42,647 nucleotides of DNA from Parcubacteria group bacterium GW2011_GWC2_48_17. GTDB taxonomy: Bacteria; Patescibacteriota; Minisyncoccia; Phycocordibacterales; UBA10002. A model generated the notes under the pieces. The model was not told the DNA's origin. It was given only the letters and a program-made list of their open reading frames with translations, and made no database searches. Shown in pieces: positions 8,405 through 15,757 of the stretch (positions within the stretch are counted from its first letter, which is position 1; every line of letters starts with the position of its first letter). Position numbers and translations under genes: made by a program. The stretch covers positions 1 through 42,647 of the forward strand of contig LCPL01000007.1 in assembly GCA_001003605.1 (NCBI GenBank), given 5' to 3'.

Positions 8405-9346
8405 TCACCAAGCGGTTACTTCCAACTCCGGCTTGCCCGTCGCGTTTTCTTTGGAGTAGACATCAAAGCCGTCGGTGCCGGTGGAATCAATGCCTAAAGA
8501 CATAATTTGTCCGGCCTTGGCGGCCGCTTCGGCGGTTATATCAATTTCAATGATGGAGCCGACTGACTTAAGGCCCGGCAAAGAAGCGACGGTCACGCCA
8601 AGCGCAGGCCGGCTGCTGTAGGTTAGAGTCGTTTCAGACCAGCTATTATCATCAACCCGCTTGACGACTTGAGTGCTATTGGATTTATCGGCTACCTTAA
8701 CTCTCAATTTAGCCGAATTAATCGCCCGTCCCGCGAGCGAAGACAGGTCAAACTTAATATAGGTGATGTAGATCGGACTGCCGTCAACAAGAAGCGTGGT
8801 CTTAATTCCTTGACTGAGCGTGGGATTGCGAGAGTCGGCGTAGGTGTCGTCTGAGGGAGAAAAGAGTACCGTTGAAGGAGGAGGGGCGACAATATTATCA
8901 ACAATGATATTTACGGGAAACGCGGTAACCGTATTGCCGGCGGTATCTCGCGCCATCGCGCCTATGGAATGCGCGCCGTTCGCGACCGAATTAGAGTCCC
9001 AAGTCAGGGAATAGGGCGCGGAAGCGTCTTCACTCCCCAGATCGCCTCCGTCTATAGTGAACTGAACTCCGGCTACGGCAACATTGTCGGCAGCGTCCGC
9101 CGCTAAGGTGATTCCTTTTCCCGAAACAACACTGCCTTCAATGGGCGCGGTTATGGTTGCTGTCGGCAAAATCGTATCGGCTTCAGGCGTGGTGGCCATA
9201 GCGGGCGCCGACCCCGCCGATTGGTTGCCGGCCGCGTCAAACGCCGAAATAGTGTATGTGTAGGGTATGTCTTCGACTGTAGCCGTTAAAGAGTGCAGTA
9301 ACCCATTCATCAGTGATACCGTCGAATGAATTCTGTAACCCTTCAA
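8405..9346 (-). CDS. Truncated cell-surface protein: FN3 remnant, Ig-like domain, DNRLRE domain
   Basis: The C-terminal part is a clear modular surface protein. A fibronectin-III end strand (YTYTISAFDAAGNQS) is followed by an Ig-like module (PTATITAPIEGSVVSGKGITL...) and a DNRLRE-type domain (DDTYADSRNPTLSQG, YIKFDLSSLAG, ending KPELEVTAW). Such proteins are secreted and bind cell-surface or carbohydrate targets. The N-terminus is missing: no signal peptide, and residues before about 25 do not fit FN3. The sequence upstream of about 9290 belongs to another reading frame, so the gene has been cut and joined to foreign sequence. It is probably not expressed as a secreted protein. Confidence 0.7.
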   Translation of the reverse strand: MKGYRIHSTVSLMNGLLHSLTATVEDIPYTYTISAFDAAGNQSAGSAPAMATTPEADTILPTATITAPIEGSVVSGKGITLAADAADNVAVAGVQFTIDGGDLGSEDASAPYSLTWDSNSVANGAHSIGAMARDTAGNTVTAFPVNIIVDNIVAPPPSTVLFSPSDDTYADSRNPTLSQGIKTTLLVDGSPIYITYIKFDLSSLAGRAINSAKLRVKVADKSNSTQVVKRVDDNSWSETTLTYSSRPALGVTVASLPGLKSVGSIIEIDITAEAAAKAGQIMSLGIDSTGTDGFDVYSKENATGKPELEVTAW

Positions 9347-9476
9347 GTAACATCCGTCCGACCTGCTCCTTCATCCCCTCATTTGTTTCATCAAGTGGCA
9401 ACACGGAAATCTGGCGCTGTTCAAGTGCTATAAGTTCTCCTTCTTCATATAGGGGCTTGATAGAGCATTGTTTCCG
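9237..9476 (-). pseudogene. Gene scrap, open frame without a start codon
   Basis: Between a TAA at 9477-9479 and a TGA at 9237-9239 the minus strand carries an open frame with coding-like composition (IALEQRQISVLPLDETNEGM and EQVGRMLLEGLQNSFDGITD). It has no usable start, overlaps the 3' end of the GNAT gene, and runs out of frame into the FN3 remnant. It looks like an internal piece of a lost gene trapped at the junction. Family not recognised. Confidence 0.45.
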
Positions 9477-9948
9477 TTACACCACTTTTGTAATGGCTGT
9501 CTGAACTTCCAGCTCTGATGAATCCTTTACGTAGGAAGAATTGAAGTGCTGCAACGTTTTGCTCCGCTACTGTGCAGTAGAGCTGATGAGCTTGGTGCTT
9601 TCGCGCGTAACTCTCCGCATATGCGAGAAGTCGGCTACCAAGACCGAAACGGCCTTGGAATTCGGGTGCCACGATCAGCGGACTTATTTTGTACGTTGAT
9701 TGACGCTTACCAACCAAGTGAATCATCCCAGCACGTTCGCCGTCAACTTCCGCGATGAACATCCGTTGCTCAAACGAGAAAAAACCGAGATGATCAACTC
9801 CGCCCTTTATATGCGCATCGAAAATACGTTTTGCATGCGCTCGATGATCGCCGCCGTAGTATGCCTCTAGCGCATGTTGCATAACTTCCTCAATCCAACT
9901 GAAATCATCGTCCAGCGCTTCTCTAATCTCAATATTTACAGAATTCAC
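9445..9948 (-). CDS. GNAT-family N-acetyltransferase
   Basis: Acyl-CoA-dependent acetyltransferase of the GNAT fold, 167 residues. The acetyl-CoA-binding motif A reads KISPLIVAPEFQGRFGLGSRLLAYAE (R/Q-x-x-G-x-G/A form), and motif B reads LYCTVAEQNVAALQFFLRKGF. I chose the GTG at 9948 because AAGGAG lies 6 nt upstream; the longer TTG form has no such site. It is a lone minus-strand gene beside the truncated surface protein. The substrate cannot be inferred; the fold and reaction class are clear. Confidence 0.82.
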   Translation of the reverse strand: MNSVNIEIREALDDDFSWIEEVMQHALEAYYGGDHRAHAKRIFDAHIKGGVDHLGFFSFEQRMFIAEVDGERAGMIHLVGKRQSTYKISPLIVAPEFQGRFGLGSRLLAYAESYARKHQAHQLYCTVAEQNVAALQFFLRKGFIRAGSSDSHYKSGVTETMLYQAPI

Positions 9949-10127
9949 TATTATCTCCTTCGTCTGGCCATTACTCTTCTGCAAAAGTATGCATAGCCAA
10001 AAGGTTTAAGTTGTCAACGTCCTACTATTGCCCTGGACCGCTCAAGGTTACAAAGTAATAGCACTCCTTACAACGTAAGTCAACTTTTCTGCCACTAGTC
10101 TATCGCCGCAACACCGTAAGCTTCTTG

Positions 10128-10136
10128 TGCTATAAT
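10128..10136 (+). promoter_or_regulatory. Extended -10 promoter (TGCTATAAT)
   Basis: TG-C-TATAAT, a perfect extended -10 box, lies 31 nt before the ATG of the 10168 gene and would start the 10168-13404 operon. No clear -35 is seen. Nothing else was recognised in 9949-10127. Confidence 0.6.
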
Positions 10137-10167
10137 TCCCCGTGTTAGGGCAAGAAGCAATCATCAC

Positions 10168-10350
10168 ATGAATCTTCAATCAAAGCTTTTCCTTCTCGTC
10201 TTACTCTATGCTATGGCAGTTGCGACAGCTCTTTCGTATTATCGGTATGTCGTTCATCATGACTATCTCATAGAAGGCGACCCCGCTATGGAGGAGGGCG
10301 CGGGGGCACAAGGTGATAGCGGCGGCGTTACTCTTTCAGTAAGTGAATAA
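10168..10350 (+). CDS. Small single-TM protein, 60 aa
   Basis: The product begins MNLQSKLFLLVLLYAMAVAT, with one TM helix or signal anchor at residues 6-24. A short acidic, glycine-rich tail (EGDPAMEEGAGAQGDSGG) follows. It is the first gene after an extended -10 promoter, and its stop codon is one nt before the ATG of the methyltransferase fusion, so the two are likely co-translated. No family is recognised; a small partner of the neighbouring membrane proteins is possible. Confidence 0.6.
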   Translation: MNLQSKLFLLVLLYAMAVATALSYYRYVVHHDYLIEGDPAMEEGAGAQGDSGGVTLSVSE

Positions 10351-10351
10351 C

Positions 10352-11743
10352 ATGAGTATCCTGGACATAATCGGTATTGCGTCCGGCCTCTTGGCGTTCA
10401 GTTCATATTTTTTCTATATCCCCGCGATTCTTCAGGGAAGGACGAGACCGAACCGAGCATCCTGGTGGATTTGGGGTGGCATCGGAGCTCTTATCGTCGC
10501 AAGTTACTATGCCTCAGGAGCGCGTGGCACTATATGGGTACCACTTAGTGAAGCAATCGGCCCCGCGATCATTGCACTGCTTTCCATCAAATATGGAGAA
10601 GGTGGATGGACTCGTCTTGATAAATGGTGCCTGTTCGGAGCTAGCATCGGCACTTTTCTTTGGTGGTTCACGGACTCGGCCGTTGTCGGGCTTGTGGCGT
10701 ATCTTCTTACCGACCTCATGGCCGTTGTGCCCACGCTTCGGAAATCTTTGCACCGCCCGGAACATGAGGATCGAAATGCATGGGGCTTAACATTTGGAGG
10801 CCAGGTACTGAATTTCTTTGCTCTGGAAACATTCTCCTTTTCCCTCGCACTTTATCCTGTTTATATGATCATCACCAACGGTATAATCTTTGCGCTCCAA
10901 TTCAAAAAACGCGGGGCGAAAGCTTTTAGTTCGATCGACATCGTAAGCCAGTGCTTGTCCGACATTCCGCGTACCAGCGCTTTTCAACAGGCAATACAAG
11001 AGTCTGTCAAACCTGGCGATACCGTCCTTGAATGCGGTGTCGGCTCCGGAATCCTAACCCTATTTGCGGCAAAAGCCGGGGCAAGAAAAGTCGTTGCAGT
11101 TGAGTACGACCCATTTGTTGCTGAGGCCGCAAAAAGAGTCATCGCTGTCAATAACCAGCACACCGTTGATATGCGGATTGGTGATGGACGTTCCTATGAA
11201 TTTGAGCCAGGACTTAAATTCGATGCGGTTATCATAGAGATGCTCACGACCGGTATGATTGAGGAGTACCAGGTGGGCGTGATAAACAACCTCCACCGCC
11301 AGGGAGTTGTTAAGGACAGTACCGTATTCATCCCTTCACATCAGGACACCTTTGCTACTCTGGGTAATTTTGATTTTACCTGCTACGGATGCACGGTGCC
11401 GTTCATTCGACATACGTGGAAGTTCTATGATGCTCCTATGAAAGACTTTAAGCCATTTACCGACCAGGCTCTGCTTCATTCGGTCGATTTTTCACGGGCA
11501 ATAGCCGAAAAATTTGAAGGAACAATAGATTTCGTCGCTAACAAGAGCGGGGTAATCAATTCGGTTCGGCTCTCGAGCGTGTGCCACCCCACTCGGAATT
11601 CTTCACTTTCGGATACCCATTCACTAAACGGACCGGTTGTGATTCCAATGGAGGAGAAGCAAGTTGAAGCGGGGGAAAAAATACATTTGTCCGTCAGCTA
11701 TGTCTTTGGGGGAGGTTATGAAGGCTTTCATGCTAGTATATAA
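10352..11743 (+). CDS. Multi-TM domain fused to a PRMT-like SAM methyltransferase
   Basis: The 463-residue product has an N-terminal membrane half (residues 1-190, six to seven TM helices) with two similar units, each with a proline-centred motif (FFYIPAILQGRTRPNRASWW and VVPTLRKSLHRPEHED). This recalls PQ-loop/SWEET-like repeats; that likeness is by eye. The C-terminal half is a class I methyltransferase: SAM motif LECGVGSGILTLFAAKAGA near residue 226, acidic VEYD, then IIEMLTTGMIEEYQ near 295, which resembles the double-Glu loop of protein arginine methyltransferases. It lies between a small TM gene and a histidine kinase. Substrate unknown. Confidence 0.75.
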   Translation: MSILDIIGIASGLLAFSSYFFYIPAILQGRTRPNRASWWIWGGIGALIVASYYASGARGTIWVPLSEAIGPAIIALLSIKYGEGGWTRLDKWCLFGASIGTFLWWFTDSAVVGLVAYLLTDLMAVVPTLRKSLHRPEHEDRNAWGLTFGGQVLNFFALETFSFSLALYPVYMIITNGIIFALQFKKRGAKAFSSIDIVSQCLSDIPRTSAFQQAIQESVKPGDTVLECGVGSGILTLFAAKAGARKVVAVEYDPFVAEAAKRVIAVNNQHTVDMRIGDGRSYEFEPGLKFDAVIIEMLTTGMIEEYQVGVINNLHRQGVVKDSTVFIPSHQDTFATLGNFDFTCYGCTVPFIRHTWKFYDAPMKDFKPFTDQALLHSVDFSRAIAEKFEGTIDFVANKSGVINSVRLSSVCHPTRNSSLSDTHSLNGPVVIPMEEKQVEAGEKIHLSVSYVFGGGYEGFHASI

Positions 11744-11754
11744 GTTCTAAAATC

Positions 11755-13404
11755 ATGGCACCCGAACTCGCACTATGTTTCGCGGAGAGCGCCCGGTATC
11801 TGGTGTTTTCAAGCCATGTCCCGAAATTCATTTATTACTCGCATCTTACGGCGCTCGTCTTGTCGTTACTCATCGGTCTTTTCGTATACTTTAAAGACCG
11901 AAAAAGTCTAACAAACAAAATACTGTTCTGGAGCCTTGTGCCGTTCTTGATTTGGGTCTTTTTCAACATAATCATTTGGGCGAGCAATAGGAGTGACCTC
12001 ATCATGTTTCTGTGGTCTATACAGATTATGATAGAACCGCTTACCTATATCGGCATGTTCTACCTTGTGTATGTGTTCATCAACAAGCATGATGTTGGCC
12101 TCACGACAAAGGTCATTACCGGAATCATTTACGCGCCGCTCATCATCATCACTCCGACAATATACAGTCTTGCAGGGTTTGACCTATCGCTCTGTATTCC
12201 CATTGAATCATTCTATTCGTACTACACCTATGTACTTGAACTCTCGGCGATTATTGGAATAGCGTTCTACGCTCTTTTCCGCTACTCAAAGGAGCAGAGC
12301 ACGAATATCAAGAAAGAAATACTTCTTTTGTCCCTCGGCGTCATCGCCTTTTTGCTCGTATTCGCTTCGGGGAATATATTTGGAAGCTTGACCGACGATT
12401 GGGTCACCTCGCAATTCGGACTGTTCGGCACCCCTATCTTCGCAACCTTCATCGGATATCTCATCATTCGATACAGGATATTTAACGTTAAGATTCTTGC
12501 TACCCAAGTCCTCGTTACCTCGCTCTGGATTCTCGTGGCGTCAATATTATTTTTGCGAACGATTGACACCGTTCGAATTATTGTCGTTGTAACATCGGTA
12601 CTCCTCCTCATCCTCGGCATCTATCTGGTAAAATCGGTTAAGCGTGAGGTTGAGCAACGGGAAAAAATTGAAAAACTGGCGAAAGAACTCGAAAAAGCGA
12701 ATGAGAGATTGAAAGAACTTGACCAGCTTAAGAGCGAATTTGTGTCTATGGCGACACACCAAATTCGTGGCCCGCTTACCGCGATAAAGGGGTATGCGTC
12801 AATGATGCGTGAAGGGGACTATGGAGACATTCCCGAAAATCTGAAGGGAACGATAGATATCATCTATGAATCAAGCAACGCGCTTACTGTAATTGTGCAG
12901 GATTTCCTTGATATCTCGAACATTGAACAGGGGAAAATGAAATTTGATTTTTCCGTTGTTGACCTAAGCAAACTTGCCTACGACGTAGCCGAAGCATTGG
13001 CGCCAAACATTGAGCAGAAAGGACTTCGCCTAAAGCTGGAAATAGAGCCAGACATTGTTGTCGAGGCCGATGTGGGCAAAATGCGACAGATTATCGGCAA
13101 TCTCATTGACAACGCCGTCAAATACACCCCGAAAGGAAGTATAACGGTTAGGGTTAGGAAGCTTGACAAAACGATGCGTCTTGAAATATCCGACACAGGT
13201 GTGGGCATCAAGCCCGAAACGCTTCCGAAGCTCTTCCAGAAATTCAGCCGCGCCGAGGATGCGAGCAAGGCCAATGTGCTTGGGACAGGTCTCGGCCTCT
13301 ATGTCGCAAAGAAACTCATTGAAGCGCAAAATGGGAGAATCTCCGCGGAGTCGGAAGGGGAAGGGAAGGGTGCGGCGTTTTCAGTTGAGTTATCACTAAA
13401 ATAG
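11755..13404 (+). CDS. Membrane sensor histidine kinase, 549 aa
   Basis: Sensor kinase of a two-component system. Residues 20-300 hold about eight TM helices, resembling 7TM-type sensor inputs. A coiled linker (EKIEKLAKELEKANERLKEL) follows. The HisKA domain has phospho-acceptor His at about residue 335 (SMATHQIRGPLTAIKGY). The HATPase domain has the N box NLIDNAVKYTPKG, G1 DTGVGI, F box FQKFSRA and G2 GTGLGLYVAKKL. No response regulator is in the window, so its partner must be elsewhere. It starts 11 nt after the methyltransferase fusion and is probably in the same operon. Its 3' end is repeated at 17207-17422 and, as a stub, at 18307-18381. Confidence 0.93.
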   Translation: MAPELALCFAESARYLVFSSHVPKFIYYSHLTALVLSLLIGLFVYFKDRKSLTNKILFWSLVPFLIWVFFNIIIWASNRSDLIMFLWSIQIMIEPLTYIGMFYLVYVFINKHDVGLTTKVITGIIYAPLIIITPTIYSLAGFDLSLCIPIESFYSYYTYVLELSAIIGIAFYALFRYSKEQSTNIKKEILLLSLGVIAFLLVFASGNIFGSLTDDWVTSQFGLFGTPIFATFIGYLIIRYRIFNVKILATQVLVTSLWILVASILFLRTIDTVRIIVVVTSVLLLILGIYLVKSVKREVEQREKIEKLAKELEKANERLKELDQLKSEFVSMATHQIRGPLTAIKGYASMMREGDYGDIPENLKGTIDIIYESSNALTVIVQDFLDISNIEQGKMKFDFSVVDLSKLAYDVAEALAPNIEQKGLRLKLEIEPDIVVEADVGKMRQIIGNLIDNAVKYTPKGSITVRVRKLDKTMRLEISDTGVGIKPETLPKLFQKFSRAEDASKANVLGTGLGLYVAKKLIEAQNGRISAESEGEGKGAAFSVELSLK

Positions 13405-13589
13405 CTACTGATAATCACATAACTCGTTAGCGGTTTTCATGCCCTTGTTAAGCCATTATTCGCGTTAAGTAGATTTGTGAGAATCGGTAGTAATAATTAC
13501 AGGCTTAAATTTGGTATCCCCGTTTGGAATTACACTTTTTGGTACCAATCGATGAAAAAATATTTCGCTGGTGAAAATCTAGAAGCCAG

Positions 13590-14339
13590 CTACGTTTTTG
13601 CCATGAGTTCACTTAAAGGGAGAAACTCTCCGCTGGAGAGTATATGTTCGTGATGGGATTTACCCTTACTCCAGAATACTCGGTAAGCACCGACATGTGG
13701 CTTAGAGGTGATAATTCTGTATGTATTACCAACAATCTCCATTGCCGCACAATTATCAAGCGCGATGGCAACACCCGCAGTTTTCTTCATCATCTTCTTT
13801 AAAGCCGGTTTTCTTTGCCACTCGCCGTTATAGTGTGGGCAACACAAAGCAGGGACCAACCCAAGCCCCTTAACTCTTATCATCGGTGCTTTCGGATTTG
13901 TAAATCTGCGAGAGTCCGAGTTTGCGTAGTTAAACCAACACACAGCACCAGCACTAACACCTGAGAAAATGGTTCCTTTTCGGGCGGCTTCCTTCAATAT
14001 CTTATCAACCCCCGACTTTCTCCATACAATCATCATTTTCAAGGTATTTCCGCCACCGGCATAGACAATATCTGCACCCATTATTTTTTTCCTAATCTCC
14101 TGCCGAGAGGGTTTATTTTTGAGCAAGTATAAAATATCAACGCGACATCCAAGTCGCTTGCCAAAATACCTTTTTATCACCTCAACATATCCTTCAGAGT
14201 CTGAACTTGCCGTCGGAATGAAAAGCAGCTTCGGGTGTTTTTTGCCCGACAACTTGATAGTTTCTTTATCTATTTTTTCGGTTTCAATGGGAGTTCCCGG
14301 TCTTCCAATTTCACCTCCTCCTACAGCCACAATCTTCAT
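13590..14339 (-). CDS. Peptidase family S51 (dipeptidase E-like)
   Basis: S51 serine peptidases (PepE, cyanophycinase) have a class I glutamine-amidotransferase-like fold with a Ser-His-Glu triad. The 249-residue product starts with MKIVAVGGGEIG, then IPTASSDSEGY, then AGGGNTLKMM. The nucleophile elbow GVSAGAVCW puts Ser at about 129, and a likely catalytic His is in CCPHYNGEW. PepE cleaves Asp-X dipeptides; exact specificity here is not known. It is on the minus strand, downstream of the aspS/asnS-like pair, with its own -10 box 7 nt before the ATG. The gap 13405-13589 after the kinase shows nothing recognisable. Confidence 0.85.
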   Translation of the reverse strand: MKIVAVGGGEIGRPGTPIETEKIDKETIKLSGKKHPKLLFIPTASSDSEGYVEVIKRYFGKRLGCRVDILYLLKNKPSRQEIRKKIMGADIVYAGGGNTLKMMIVWRKSGVDKILKEAARKGTIFSGVSAGAVCWFNYANSDSRRFTNPKAPMIRVKGLGLVPALCCPHYNGEWQRKPALKKMMKKTAGVAIALDNCAAMEIVGNTYRIITSKPHVGAYRVFWSKGKSHHEHILSSGEFLPLSELMAKT

Positions 14340-14346
14340 ATGGGCT

Positions 14347-14374
14347 ATACTAGCATTAATTTAGCCATTCTCAA
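14347..14374 (-). promoter_or_regulatory. Minus-strand promoter for the S51 peptidase, leaderless layout
   Basis: On the minus strand TTGAGA (14369-14374), 16 nt, TAGTAT (14347-14352) with extended TG-C, then 7 nt to the ATG at 14339. Confidence 0.6.
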
Positions 14375-14378
14375 GCAT

Positions 14379-14410
14379 AAAAAACAGCCGAGACCTTTCG
14401 GTATCGGCTG
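14379..14410 (-). terminator. Rho-independent terminator of the aspS2/asnS-like operon
   Basis: An 11-bp stem with one mismatch (CAGCCGATACC with GGTCTCGGCTG on the minus strand) has a 4-nt loop and is followed by TTTTTTA. Confidence 0.85.
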
Positions 14411-14431
14411 TGTGAACTCTCAAACGAACTG

Positions 14432-15736
14432 TTACGGTGTCAAGCGGTTCGGACCGCGATAGAGGTAGGTAACCTCTCGAACATTCCCTCTGTTGAGGAG
14501 AACCATCAGGAGTCGGGTAAGTCCGACCCCGAACCCTCCGTGCGGCGGACAGCCGTAGCGGAAAAAGTTCAGATAGTGTTCAAGCGGTGCGAGGGGTAAG
14601 CCCTTCTCGCGCGCCTGCCGTTCGAGAATCTCGATGCGGTGTTCGCGCTGTGCACCAGTCGTCACCTCAAGCCCCTTCCAGAGAAGGTCGAAGCTCCTGG
14701 TGAGATTCGGGTGGTCGGGATGCCGCATGTGGTAGAACGGGCGAACGACGATCGGGTAGTCAGTGACGAACACGAACTCGTGCCCGAACTCTTCACGGAT
14801 GTGCTCCGCGATTCCTCTTTCCCCAGCGGGGTCAAGGTCGGGAGTGTGCTCAATCGAGTGACCTTGACGGGCGAGAATGTCGCGAGCTTTCGCAAGCGGT
14901 ATCCTCGGAAACGGCAGTTTCGGAACCACAACCTCAACACCAAGGGTGTCCTTGATCGCTTTCCCGTGCCTCTCGGCGAGGCATGCTATGGTGTCGCGAA
15001 GCCAAGTTTCCTCAAGCAGCATCAGGTCTTCGTGGGAGTCCACCCAAGACACCTCCATGTCAATCGATGTGAACTCGGTATCGTGCCTAGATGTAAATGA
15101 TGGATTGGCTCGAAACACCGGCGCGACCTCAAATATACGATCAAAACCGGCAACCATCGCCATCTGTTTGTAAAACTGAGGTGATTGAGCGAGTGTAGCT
15201 TTCTGCCCGAAATACTCGAGCTGGAACAGTTCCGCCCCGGACTCACTCGCCGTGGCCATGAGCTTCGGCGAATGTATCTCGATGAAACCGTTCTCCTCCC
15301 AGAACTTCCGCATCGCTTGTTCCATTGTGGTCTGGACTTGGAACACTAAGAAGTTTTCCCGGCGGCGCAAACTGAGCATCCGCCAGTCCATCTGCAGGTC
15401 AAGCGATGACTCCGCAGTGATCGGCAATGGCGCAATTGCAATACTCGAGACGGTAACCGATTCGGCCACCACTTCAAGCCCTCCCAGTTTTACCTTGTCG
15501 TTTGCGACAACTCGGCCCACAACTTCAATGGCAGACTCTGCCGTGAGCGACGAGATGGTCGTCTTGAGCACATCGGCATCGTCTACTTTTTCGTGAAAGA
15601 CCTGCACTAAACCGGTCTGGTCACGCAGAACGACAAACTGCATCTTCTTTTGGTCACGAATCGCGTAGACAAATCCAGCAATCCTAACCTGCTCCCCGAT
15701 TCGGGCGGGGAGTTCTCTTATAAGCGTTCTTTTCAT
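14432..15736 (-). CDS. aspS: Aspartate--tRNA ligase, archaeal/eukaryotic-type (AspS2, possibly non-discriminating)
   Basis: Class IIb synthetase that activates aspartate; archaeal-type forms often also charge tRNA-Asn for amidation by GatCAB. The 434-residue product has the OB-fold anticodon domain at residues 1-100 (IGEQVRIAGFVYAIRDQKKM). The catalytic domain follows: FIEIHSPKLMATASESGAELF, the Asp-pocket motif AQSPQFYKQM, motif 2 FRANPSFTSRHDTEFTSIDME, TTGAQREHR, FRYGCPPHGGFGVG and the RLTP C-terminus. It has no GAD domain and none of the bacterial C-terminal extension, unlike the second aspS at 24187. It lies 21 nt after the AsnRS-like gene and shares its transcript. Confidence 0.9.
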   Translation of the reverse strand: MKRTLIRELPARIGEQVRIAGFVYAIRDQKKMQFVVLRDQTGLVQVFHEKVDDADVLKTTISSLTAESAIEVVGRVVANDKVKLGGLEVVAESVTVSSIAIAPLPITAESSLDLQMDWRMLSLRRRENFLVFQVQTTMEQAMRKFWEENGFIEIHSPKLMATASESGAELFQLEYFGQKATLAQSPQFYKQMAMVAGFDRIFEVAPVFRANPSFTSRHDTEFTSIDMEVSWVDSHEDLMLLEETWLRDTIACLAERHGKAIKDTLGVEVVVPKLPFPRIPLAKARDILARQGHSIEHTPDLDPAGERGIAEHIREEFGHEFVFVTDYPIVVRPFYHMRHPDHPNLTRSFDLLWKGLEVTTGAQREHRIEILERQAREKGLPLAPLEHYLNFFRYGCPPHGGFGVGLTRLLMVLLNRGNVREVTYLYRGPNRLTP

Positions 15737-15757
15737 ATCGTGTTTCTCTTTCTTTCG

